Shown here piece after piece: positions 8,796-17,410 of a DNA stretch of 47,251 nt. The stretch comes from CAZEAN01 sp964510225. GTDB lineage: Bacteria > Planctomycetota > Planctomycetia > Isosphaerales > Isosphaeraceae. The DNA is taken from contig CAZEAN010000042.1 in assembly GCA_964510225.1 (NCBI GenBank), positions 1 through 47,251 on the forward strand, written 5' to 3'. The first letter of the stretch is position 1, and every line of letters starts with the position of its first letter. The translations under genes were made by a program, and so were the position numbers. The notes under the pieces are model-generated. The model saw only the letters and a program-made list of their open reading frames with translations, did not search any database and was not told the DNA's origin.

Positions 8796-9297
8796 CAGAT
8801 CTTCCGATCCTTCAATTCGACATGCGCACATAGGCTTGCGATCCCTGGCGTTCTAACCGACCGTAGGCCGGTACGGCAATGGGACTGGAGCCGGTGGATC
8901 GGACATGCCGATCGACACACTGCAGCTATCAACGGTGACTCCGAAGCGACCCAAGAGAACGGCAAAAGGAGATGAGTAGCCGCACACATCTCGACTCGGA
9001 GATGTGCTGGTGTGGGGTCGAACGGCGTCGGCACGGAAGGACCTCGAACACTCTCGACTCCAGTTTGGCGACCACGCTTGGGGTGCCGTATCCTGTCGAG
9101 TGATCGAAGGTCGATCTGTTACCGGGGCTTGTACCCGACTCTTCTCAGACTGGCAAGCCCACATCTGAGCCCTTGATCGGGTGAGGGCCAGGGACCATCT
9201 GCGCAAAGAATAAGGACCCGGTCCTGGGGAGTGTTCCCAAGTACCGAGCCCTTTGATCATTCCGATACCTTACGGTCGCTTACTTAGCAGTTGGCGA
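8796..9297. other. About 500 bp without a convincing gene, upstream of bamA
   Basis: The stretch separates the DUF1559 gene from bamA, both on the minus strand, and should hold the bamA promoter. It contains a perfect 8-bp inverted repeat (CACATCTC, 6-base loop, GAGATGTG, 8985-9006). A minus-strand frame at 9260-8853 could code for 135 residues from an ATG with AAGG upstream, but its Ser/Pro/Arg-rich composition looks like non-coding translation and I recognise nothing in it. Confidence 0.4.
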
Positions 9298-10551
9298 TTA
9301 GTTGACATAGTCGCTGAAGTCGTTCGGCATTTGTTTGTAAAAAGGTGACATTGTTTCACCAGCGGGCGTGATCAGGCGAGCATACACCGAGCCATCGATC
9401 GTCGTCCGCATCGTACGAACCGAGCCATCGGCAAACGTCGTAATAACGACACCCGGATGCTTCGAGTTGAGGAATGGGTGGCCGCCTTCCTCAGAGACGA
9501 GTGAGCCGTCATTGATTGCTTCGTTGGTTCCTGACAGACTTGCAAAGATCCAAGAGGGGCCCGTTTCGAAGACATTCTCATCGTTCGGCCGTGGTGAGAG
9601 GTTATCATTGTCTGAGCATGAGCTTGATGCCATCGGGCCAGTACAGACATTATCGGATGCCATGAAGGCGACGAAGTTTGGATGCGCCGTGGCCCAGTTT
9701 GTTTCGGGTGCACCGTTGGCATAGGGGCTTCCTACCGAATACCCAGCTAGGAAATTCTCGGAAAGCATGATTGTTGCACTCATCCCGTCCGCGACGCCAC
9801 TGACGGAAGTCCGGTGATCCCAGGGAAGGTTTCCTCGAAGGCTGCCTGGCCACATTAAGCCGGTTTTCCTCGCGTCGGTCGGTGACCAGTTAATCAAGCC
9901 GGAGACATCAGTTCCTAGTGGTTCCGTACCGGTTTGTTGCCAACCGTTGGGGCTTCTCCAATAGCGATTGAAGCCCGAATTAACTACATAGGAGAGGTTG
10001 CCTTGATTGAGGACCGTTGTATCGTCATTGGGGCAAGTCAGGATCGCGATATCGGTTGAGGTAATGGTCAGGTTGTTCGTGAAATTGAAGGGACGCTGAG
10101 TATCGTAGTAAACGAGGGAGCGATTGAAGTCATTGTAGAGGTTCTGTTGCTCGATGTAGGGAAGGATCTCAACCACCCAGCTGAATAGTGGGCCGACATC
10201 GTTGAGATTACCGTCCGTCCCTGCCGGTGTGATCAGCGAGAGGTTGTTCAACTCGTACTGGGCGACAGGAGTTGCCTCTGACCAGAGGACAGAACCTTCA
10301 CCGGTCCGGGAATTCACCGTGGCCGGCTCGCCCCAGACAACGGAGTTGGGGAATCGGCCGTTTTGGGAATTGATGAACTGGGAAATCCCGATGCCGATGT
10401 TGCGCTGGTTGTTCGAGCAATCGGTCCGCCGGGCTGCTTCGCGAGCAGCGTTGATCGCGGGAAGAAGGAGTCCGACCAGAACGCCGATGATCGCGATGAC
10501 CACCAGCAATTCAATCAGAGTAAAGCCAGTTCGCCGTTGTCGAGTTGACAT
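9298..10551 (-). CDS. DUF1559 pilin-like protein
   Basis: A member of the DUF1559 family, which is hugely amplified in planctomycetes and carries a type IV prepilin leader. Seen here: cleavage site TG/FTLIELLVVIAIIGVLVGLLLP with Gly9 and Glu at position 5 of the mature form, the following AAREAARRTDCSNNQRNIG helix, and the C-terminal FADGSVRTMRTTIDGSVY block with its aspartate-glycine motif. The start at 10551 puts a normal eight-residue basic leader before the cleavage site and has AAGGTG upstream. The mature protein (about 408 residues) is probably exported and assembled or surface-displayed. It is the last gene of the secretion block, so it may be a pilus subunit, an accessory protein or a substrate. 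Which one cannot be seen. Confidence 0.92.
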   Translation of the reverse strand: MSTRQRRTGFTLIELLVVIAIIGVLVGLLLPAINAAREAARRTDCSNNQRNIGIGISQFINSQNGRFPNSVVWGEPATVNSRTGEGSVLWSEATPVAQYELNNLSLITPAGTDGNLNDVGPLFSWVVEILPYIEQQNLYNDFNRSLVYYDTQRPFNFTNNLTITSTDIAILTCPNDDTTVLNQGNLSYVVNSGFNRYWRSPNGWQQTGTEPLGTDVSGLINWSPTDARKTGLMWPGSLRGNLPWDHRTSVSGVADGMSATIMLSENFLAGYSVGSPYANGAPETNWATAHPNFVAFMASDNVCTGPMASSSCSDNDNLSPRPNDENVFETGPSWIFASLSGTNEAINDGSLVSEEGGHPFLNSKHPGVVITTFADGSVRTMRTTIDGSVYARLITPAGETMSPFYKQMPNDFSDYVN

Positions 10552-10762
10552 GGCAGCACCTTTGCCTTTCGTTCGGTGAGAAATGGGGGTTATCGCGATT
10601 CGGTTAACGAGACGATCAGCCAGGAAAGAACGAAGATCCGAGACAAGAGCGTCCCCAGATCTTCGAAGAAAACGCATTTAAGACGATCGGCGGGCCGCCT
10701 AACTTAAGAGCTCAAGAGAGACTCTATGGGACTCAGACGGCTGACACGACCGGTGAGTTCCA

Positions 10763-13700
10763 TCACTCGATTCGTTTACTGTACAGAATCATGTCACGAT
10801 AATCACTGGGGTTTACAGGGGCATACCCAATGGCCCGTGACCGATCAACCACGTAGAACATCCGGAAACGTCGATTCGTTCCGGTCCCAGTTCCGACCTC
10901 GCGGCCGAGTGTTGCGGGGATGAAGCTGCCACGGTCTTCCTCTTCGGTGACCTCGAAGAACCCAACCGTCAGCCAGACGGCGAACTGCTGGGTCCGGACC
11001 GTGGTCAAGTTCATCAACCGCTGCATCAGTTCTGAGCGGTAGTACGGGTGACGCCTCATGTCCTGCTCCGGCTCAATGGCCGCAGATGATGCATCACCAC
11101 CACCGAGATGGCTCACTGAGGCGGGTAGCGGGCTTCCCGCTGTTGCACCGGCAAACAAGTTGGTCGATTGCGCGGTGAAACCTGACATCGGGCGAATTCC
11201 AGGGTTTTGATTGAGAGAGTTGCTATCAAATACCGGATCGTAACCCGTAGTCACGTTGATACTTGCGTTTGAGTTCCCCGACTCGTCGTTATCCGGGATT
11301 TGGAATAAGCGACGAGGTGGGATCGACGGGATTTCAGGAGGACGATTCACCGTCGGATCTAATCCCAAGCCAGGATTTAGATAGAAAGTGCTCGGATCGC
11401 CAGGGACAGGTTCGTAAAACTCACCATCCCGCAGGAACGGGTTCATGACGCTGGCTTTCTTCCAAGCCATTGGAGCATAGAGCGGCGCGGTTACGTCGAC
11501 TGTGCCATCACCGTTCGGCGGCGCGATGCTCGCTGGACGCATTAGGGTGCTATTGATGTTCCAGTGCGACAAGGATCGATACGGCAGGTCGCGCGACGGT
11601 CGAGGGAACACAAACCCCGCACCGTCATCAAATGGGGTCCCCGCCGGACCATCACCGTAGGCGAAGAGATACCCAGAACCCCCGTGTCGCTGCTTGAGGA
11701 AGTCGCTAAACGACCTCTTCATATAGGACCACGCGAAGTCAAACTCGCTAGGATCGACCGCGAGTTGATTCGTATCGAGCCCTGTGCTCGGATCGATGGC
11801 AGTGAACGTAGTGAACCCCTTGGTGGTCGGATTTGCCAGCGTTTGCATATCAAAGCCGGCGTTCGGTGCCCCGAGGAGGTCGACCTGTGTCACGATACCG
11901 GGAGATTCAGCATCGTTTACGATCATGCTGTCGGGATTCACGGAAGCGGCGTCCAACAAGCGAGGCTCATCGAGGAGACCGAAGAAGACTTCTTCATCGA
12001 TGATCAAGTTAAGGTTCAAGAGCCCTGGTCGTCGTGCTTCACGATACCAGTCGAAATTGACCCCCTGAGCAACGGGGCCGACGGCACCGATTACAGGTGA
12101 AGGTACCTCGAAGAATTCAAACATCCGGTGCCAACCTGCACTCGAAGGACCACCGACCTTGAACGGCGTGGGTTGTCCGAATCCGAGGAGGTCTCCCGGA
12201 TCGACGATGGCGTCGGGGTCGGATAGTTGCGGATCAAGAGGTGCGTTTGGATTGAAGAGGTACGACGATCGATAGTGGAACTCGTCGGCGAGATACGGAT
12301 AGGTCCGGACCTGATCGTGTGCGTAAGCGTCCGAGATCCCACTGATGTTTTCATCCAGATCATCTGTGTCATGATCAAGTACGGTGTCAAGATTGTAGGG
12401 GAGCATCGAGAATGCGCCGAGTTGCTCCGGCTCAGGATCGCTGTCCGTACTTGCCGGCGTTGGGGGAGCAGCCGCTGGATCATCAACAGGAAGCTCAAGG
12501 AACCGCTTTGTGAAGAGTCCAGGCGGCGATGCGGGCACCAGCGCCAGCTCCGCGACACTCATAAAGTCTCGATCGTTAAAGACCAGGTAATCCCAGGCTT
12601 CATTCGGGTTGCCGTCGACGTCGCGATTGCGTCCACCAATCGTCTCTTTGATTTCGACTGTCGTGGGGACGCCATCATCGTTGTAAGGAGCGATGGGGTC
12701 GTCCGCGTCAAAGTCAACGGTGGTCTTGTAAAATGCTTCAGCATTATTCTGACGAGTCGATGGTCTTGCCTGGGTAGAGTACCCATAGATGTAGAGTGGA
12801 TTGTTTGGGGATTCGGGGTCCGGAACGATCTGTCCGCCCCGATAGGGTTGTGAGCGTGCAATCGAATAAATCGACTGTGAGGGAGGCGTTTGCCGATCAT
12901 CGGCAAAGAGATCGTCGGGTTCCTCCTCATCAGGTGATGGATCAACCGATCTTCCAGTACCATCCGAGCGGCTGATTGGGAACCGGATGGAATCTACCAC
13001 AACCATCGGGTTGTAGACTGCGAGGTTCTCCCGAGCATCGGGAGGAGCTAAGGGGTTCGCAGGACGTCGGAGATAGAGCCAGTAGTAATGGCCTTCGTTG
13101 GTGGATTTACGATCGTTCTCCGCCGCGATGTCTGGAATCAAGTCCCAATTGGTTTCAAAGTTTGTTTCCAGATCACCTTCATTAGGGAAGCCGTCTTGGA
13201 GGTCGTCGAGGTTAGCTGGAACGCCCCCTTCAAACTTGATTCCGCCGAAGACGTGATAGCTTGGATCATTGGCGTTGTTGCCACCAGGTCCATTGATTGC
13301 CTCGATTGGGTCAGCGAGTCGTTTGTTGTTATAGCTTTGCCGCCTTCGATTGAAGGTTGAGGTATCAACGGCCCTCCCGTTTGCCAATACGACTGGAGTC
13401 CGTTGGTCGAGGTTCTCGTTATCTACACCATCGCCATCATTATCAACGGTGAGTGGTGCTCCCGTTTCATCATCAGGGATCATCGGGGGGACAACAACCC
13501 CCGAAGTCCTTGGGATCTGCCCAGTGATTGGATCCGGACGTACATAGACAGGATGGAAGTTGGGATACTCATCGATTCCTAACTCCGCTCCACCCGAATC
13601 CATGGGCACGACTGCATCCTCGCGGAGGAGAACGAAATCCCAGCCTTCCATGTCTAGGTTCGATGCAGATCCGTCATCACCTGGTTGCGTTAACATATTG

Positions 13701-16700
13701 ACAACTTCGACGTAGAGACGAGTTGCCAAAGCGTTGCGGTCTTCTTCACCAGCTCGGTCTGGGTCAGAGTAGTTGAACTGGAAGCCAAGGACCTCGTTAA
13801 TTGCTACGGGCTGGTATTCCATACCGTAGTGGACAAGTGGCCCTGCGGTGGCAAACGAAGGGTCATTAGTCCCATCGGCTCGAAGTGCTAAGTGGATCGA
13901 CGGAGGAAGATGAACGTCGTTGGCGGTGTCGTACCGCGCTGGTTGATGTCCAACATCAGGATTCTGCCAAACCGTGATGGCGTTGTCGGGATCACGGAAG
14001 TCGATGATGTTGACGATGTATTGCCCAAGTTTAGCCAACTCATGAGGTGTATCAACGGCATGCGGTGGCAGGATCTGCTTGATTTGTTGATATGTCTCGG
14101 AGATCCACTTGAGGCGGACCGGTTCTTGTGGGCTGTAATTGTGTGGGAAGGGATGGTTCAGGTTAATCCGACGCCCATTAGCCGCCACACTGAAATCTCG
14201 GAAGAATGGCGTCCCTGTGTTGTTCCCTGGTGACCGAGAATTAATGTGTGGCGCTGCGGGAGCTAGGGGATTAAAGACACCAAGGTTGCTCGGCACTCCC
14301 GCACGATTGAGCAAGTCCAGCGGATTATCGTGAGCATAGGAATACTGCGTCCAATCCCAGACTCCCGTGGAGAATAGCCGCCGGCGTTTCTGGCTATCTG
14401 GTGACTCAACGAAGCTGATTCGAGCCAAGTCGGCGAGGCGGCTCGTGAGGCTAGAACCATCAATATCATCACGACGGTAGAGCCATTCCAGGTCTTGAAG
14501 TCCGAATGGTTCGTCGAGATCGTCGGGATAGTACAGGTTCATTTCGTTGGGGTCGTTGTACAGTAAGCCACCATAGGGAAAGCGATTACCGAGTGTCTGA
14601 TTGTATACTCCGAACTCGTCGGGATATGTGTTGCTTCCTTGATCGGGAATCGACGCAAACGAATTAGAGTTAGCGGTGAAGGTTCCGAAATAGCGTCGAG
14701 TCCCTGAACTAGGATCGTCTCCATACAGGTTATCGGGAGTGGCCGTAACGCCTGGATCATTCGTGACATTCCACGGAAGCGCCGCCATATGGGTTGAATT
14801 ACCTGCAGCAGACGCAGGATTCCACCAGGACACATAACCGTGGAATAGGTTGTGAACGGACTCTTCCAGGGGATAATCAGGAAGAGCTTCTGTCCCATTA
14901 TTCTGGATGAGCCGGACCACCCCATTATTGTTCACGAGATCGGTGTCGAGTGGGATTCCGGGTGGTCGGAAATAGTGGAAGAAACCGACTCGACCACGGT
15001 GGTCGGGGCCGATATCAAACGGTAAGCCAGCGACTTGGTCACTGATCGAGTCGAAGCGGTACACACGACCGTTGCCAGTTGGGTCAACCGGAGTCACAAA
15101 CCGTCGCATCCGCTCGGAAGGGAGAATTGGGAAGAAGAGGTCGTCACGAAGATCAGAAGGGAGATTAAGTCCAGTGGAACCAACTCCAGCGACCTCAGGG
15201 CCGGTGATTCCGGTCCGTGAAGGGAAGAAGTCGTGTGCGTCACTGTTGTCGTCAATCCCATCGACCAAGTATTGCGACTGGGCGAAGGGTGAACGCCCTG
15301 GCGCTGCTGGAGTCGGCACAACTGCGGCACCTGTGGTGCCTGACTGAGGCACAATCACCGTACTGAAGTTCATGCCACGATCCACCGGATTCCGGGCGTC
15401 GATCAGCGTTGCATCGTCGATAACACTCGGAGCCACCAGTCCCACCATTTCAGTCGGGATGGCGTCGGGTTCACCCCAGCGTCCTGCGACTGGGGCCGTA
15501 AACCGATCAATTCCATTCGACGCGTTTAGGACGTCAGAGCGTTGTGGGAGAAAGTTGCCTGCTGCGTCAAAGACAGCATCCACCACATTATTCGGGAACG
15601 GGATGGCTTCACCGTCAACCAAGACAACGTTGCGTTCCCCGGGTTGGGGGTTTTGATTGAGGTCAACATACGTATTCGGATTCGGAAGCCGCGTGCCAGT
15701 CAGGAGATTCCGGAGCTGGGTCAGGCTCACTGAGACTCCCGAATTATCGAACTGACCGTCAGGGAGGGTCCGAGCAATCGCCCCTTGATTCACTACAAGC
15801 GGGCTCGCGTTCTGCAGCGCGAACCGCGGGTTGATCTCACTCGGAGAATAGCCAAGGTGCGACGCATGATCGAACAAGGGCACCTTGGTGTCGTCGATGG
15901 CGGTCGCGGGATCGTCGATCCCTGCAAATCGTTGGTTAAGATTACCGACGGTGTTGAGCGGGAGTCGACCGTTCAGACCGACGACCATGAATGAGAAGAG
16001 AGGCTTGTACCGTCTGCCATCAGAGCCAGTAATCGTCTTGTGACCGAGGTCGAGCCAGACGGAGTCGCTAAGACCGTCGCCGTCATTATCAACGTCGTAC
16101 TCAATTCGTCCTGTTGCAGGATCAGGTTCGAGGCTTCCGAGTCCTGAATCCGGGTGATCAACCCCTCGGGGCCGGAGGATCTTTGAAGCCCCTGCGATCG
16201 CTCGTGCAAGCTCAGTGGGGTCGGTAAGAGGACCACTTGGATTCCGGAGTTGCGCCTCGCTATATACCCAATCCTCAGCAGCTACGATCCCCGGACGGTG
16301 GAATGACGGCAGCATGACATCACCGTCCGCACTTTGAAGCGCGAGGAACCAGTTCTCAAGATCGGCGGCGTCGTAGTCCTCGTCCATGTCGAACAACGAG
16401 TCGACGTCGAAGGGTGCCAGGGTGAGGGGGAGTGTTTGGTCAAAGAGGGTTCCATTAATCCGGAAGTTCGCAAACTGAGCAGCACGACGATTCCCAGGTG
16501 CATTGAAGTTACTCAACCGTACATCAGTAAAGTGATCAAGCGCCTCCATACCGGCACCGTTGTGCGCGTTCCGAAACCGACCATCAAGAATGAAGTAGTC
16601 GTCCTCGAGGATGCCGGTGGTGTTGTCGATGGCACGCCTCGGGGTGTTGAGTATTGCGGAGTTGACGACCGGGTCACCTAACCCACCAATCAGGTCAAAT

Positions 16701-17248
16701 CGAAATACTTGGACTCCCCCCCGAGTCACAAGATCAAAGTCGGCTACACGGAAAGTCTGTGAGCCCTGGATCGTGCGTCCAGTAGATGGGTCAACCGTTG
16801 GTGCAAGGATGAACGTCCAATTGATAAAGTTTAAACCGACGTAGCTAGGGATATTCGATGTGACCAAATATTCTTCAGGGAAGACGTTGGCGGGTGAAAC
16901 TTTCCGTGCTTCAATGATCTGAGCCCGCGAGCCATCGGGGTTAAACTGGTGAAATCCATTGGTGAAGGCGTCCCGTCCGTAAAGGTCACGTTTCAAATCA
17001 TGACCATAGAGAGCAGACATCGGGTCATCTGTACCGTTGAGGAGTTGCTCGATTCCGAACACGAGAAAGTCGTCGGTTTGGGGCTGATCGAGCTTTTCAC
17101 CGAAGACAATTGCCCCGGAACGCGCCTGTCCGCTAAAGGTGGCGAATGAAACGCCGATTACCGCCAATAGTCCTAGCATGGAAAGCACTAGGATTAAGAC
17201 AACACCGCGGCGGCGTGCGGTCTGCCATCGGCCTCGTCGCACAAACAT
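10763..17248 (-). CDS. Giant GspK/PilX-like minor pseudopilin (2161 residues)
   Basis: The N-terminus ARRRG/VVLILVLSMLGLLAVIGVSF is a type IV pilin-like leader and helix in which position 5 is Leu instead of Glu. Loss of Glu5 is the hallmark of GspK, the subunit that caps a type II secretion pseudopilus. The gene also sits exactly where gspK should be, after the J-like gene. Ordinary GspK has about 320 residues; this one is nearly seven times longer, in one unbroken frame. Calcium-type loops are visible near residue 388 (DNDGDGLSD), 1273 (DNDGDGVDN) and 1910 (NGDGTVD). A segment DFMSVAELALVPASPPGLF recalls the SVxELxLV segment of GspK. The C-terminal 100 residues (TTVRTQQFAVWLTVGFFEV, then FYVVDRSRAIGY) look like a folded domain. 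Gly, Asn, Pro and Asp are abundant. Alternatively it is a large surface protein using a pilin-like leader only. Confidence 0.8.
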   Translation of the reverse strand: MFVRRGRWQTARRRGVVLILVLSMLGLLAVIGVSFATFSGQARSGAIVFGEKLDQPQTDDFLVFGIEQLLNGTDDPMSALYGHDLKRDLYGRDAFTNGFHQFNPDGSRAQIIEARKVSPANVFPEEYLVTSNIPSYVGLNFINWTFILAPTVDPSTGRTIQGSQTFRVADFDLVTRGGVQVFRFDLIGGLGDPVVNSAILNTPRRAIDNTTGILEDDYFILDGRFRNAHNGAGMEALDHFTDVRLSNFNAPGNRRAAQFANFRINGTLFDQTLPLTLAPFDVDSLFDMDEDYDAADLENWFLALQSADGDVMLPSFHRPGIVAAEDWVYSEAQLRNPSGPLTDPTELARAIAGASKILRPRGVDHPDSGLGSLEPDPATGRIEYDVDNDGDGLSDSVWLDLGHKTITGSDGRRYKPLFSFMVVGLNGRLPLNTVGNLNQRFAGIDDPATAIDDTKVPLFDHASHLGYSPSEINPRFALQNASPLVVNQGAIARTLPDGQFDNSGVSVSLTQLRNLLTGTRLPNPNTYVDLNQNPQPGERNVVLVDGEAIPFPNNVVDAVFDAAGNFLPQRSDVLNASNGIDRFTAPVAGRWGEPDAIPTEMVGLVAPSVIDDATLIDARNPVDRGMNFSTVIVPQSGTTGAAVVPTPAAPGRSPFAQSQYLVDGIDDNSDAHDFFPSRTGITGPEVAGVGSTGLNLPSDLRDDLFFPILPSERMRRFVTPVDPTGNGRVYRFDSISDQVAGLPFDIGPDHRGRVGFFHYFRPPGIPLDTDLVNNNGVVRLIQNNGTEALPDYPLEESVHNLFHGYVSWWNPASAAGNSTHMAALPWNVTNDPGVTATPDNLYGDDPSSGTRRYFGTFTANSNSFASIPDQGSNTYPDEFGVYNQTLGNRFPYGGLLYNDPNEMNLYYPDDLDEPFGLQDLEWLYRRDDIDGSSLTSRLADLARISFVESPDSQKRRRLFSTGVWDWTQYSYAHDNPLDLLNRAGVPSNLGVFNPLAPAAPHINSRSPGNNTGTPFFRDFSVAANGRRINLNHPFPHNYSPQEPVRLKWISETYQQIKQILPPHAVDTPHELAKLGQYIVNIIDFRDPDNAITVWQNPDVGHQPARYDTANDVHLPPSIHLALRADGTNDPSFATAGPLVHYGMEYQPVAINEVLGFQFNYSDPDRAGEEDRNALATRLYVEVVNMLTQPGDDGSASNLDMEGWDFVLLREDAVVPMDSGGAELGIDEYPNFHPVYVRPDPITGQIPRTSGVVVPPMIPDDETGAPLTVDNDGDGVDNENLDQRTPVVLANGRAVDTSTFNRRRQSYNNKRLADPIEAINGPGGNNANDPSYHVFGGIKFEGGVPANLDDLQDGFPNEGDLETNFETNWDLIPDIAAENDRKSTNEGHYYWLYLRRPANPLAPPDARENLAVYNPMVVVDSIRFPISRSDGTGRSVDPSPDEEEPDDLFADDRQTPPSQSIYSIARSQPYRGGQIVPDPESPNNPLYIYGYSTQARPSTRQNNAEAFYKTTVDFDADDPIAPYNDDGVPTTVEIKETIGGRNRDVDGNPNEAWDYLVFNDRDFMSVAELALVPASPPGLFTKRFLELPVDDPAAAPPTPASTDSDPEPEQLGAFSMLPYNLDTVLDHDTDDLDENISGISDAYAHDQVRTYPYLADEFHYRSSYLFNPNAPLDPQLSDPDAIVDPGDLLGFGQPTPFKVGGPSSAGWHRMFEFFEVPSPVIGAVGPVAQGVNFDWYREARRPGLLNLNLIIDEEVFFGLLDEPRLLDAASVNPDSMIVNDAESPGIVTQVDLLGAPNAGFDMQTLANPTTKGFTTFTAIDPSTGLDTNQLAVDPSEFDFAWSYMKRSFSDFLKQRHGGSGYLFAYGDGPAGTPFDDGAGFVFPRPSRDLPYRSLSHWNINSTLMRPASIAPPNGDGTVDVTAPLYAPMAWKKASVMNPFLRDGEFYEPVPGDPSTFYLNPGLGLDPTVNRPPEIPSIPPRRLFQIPDNDESGNSNASINVTTGYDPVFDSNSLNQNPGIRPMSGFTAQSTNLFAGATAGSPLPASVSHLGGGDASSAAIEPEQDMRRHPYYRSELMQRLMNLTTVRTQQFAVWLTVGFFEVTEEEDRGSFIPATLGREVGTGTGTNRRFRMFYVVDRSRAIGYAPVNPSDYRDMILYSKRIE

Positions 17249-17275
17249 AAGAGGGTACCTCGATCATGGGACAGA

Positions 17276-17381
17276 GACAGGACCTACGGTGATTTGGCAG
17301 CACTGACTTGAGAGGGTGGCCGTCAAACAGTTGCTAAAACTGGCGACACCAAGAAAGGTCCTGTCGTTAGGTCCTGTCGTT
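17276..17381. repeat. Tandem 13-bp repeat with an upstream inverted copy, ahead of the giant gene
   Basis: AGGTCCTGTCGTT occurs twice in direct tandem at 17356-17368 and 17369-17381. Its first ten bases are repeated in inverted form as GACAGGACCT at 17276-17285. In the minus-strand transcript leading into the giant gene (start 17248), either of the two copies could pair with the single complement, so two mutually exclusive hairpins are possible just before translation start. Confidence 0.6.
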
Positions 17382-17410
17382 GAGTTGATGTGAACGGAAA
17401 AGGGTGCGTT

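Noticed and set aside
8853..9260. 135-codon minus-strand gene upstream of bamA
   Set aside because: Fits the gap and has AAGG upstream, but the Ser/Pro/Arg-rich composition is not protein-like and it crosses a perfect hairpin.
11564..12853. Plus-strand frames of 178 and 208 codons opposite the giant gene
   Set aside because: They are antisense to an unbroken 6.5-kb frame, and their composition (Arg, Val and Ile-rich) is that of reverse-strand translation.
10763..17248. Giant gene as an RTX adhesin or nonribosomal synthetase
   Set aside because: There are no nonapeptide GGxGxD repeats, no C-terminal secretion signal and no adenylation or carrier motifs; the leader and operon position point to a pseudopilin.
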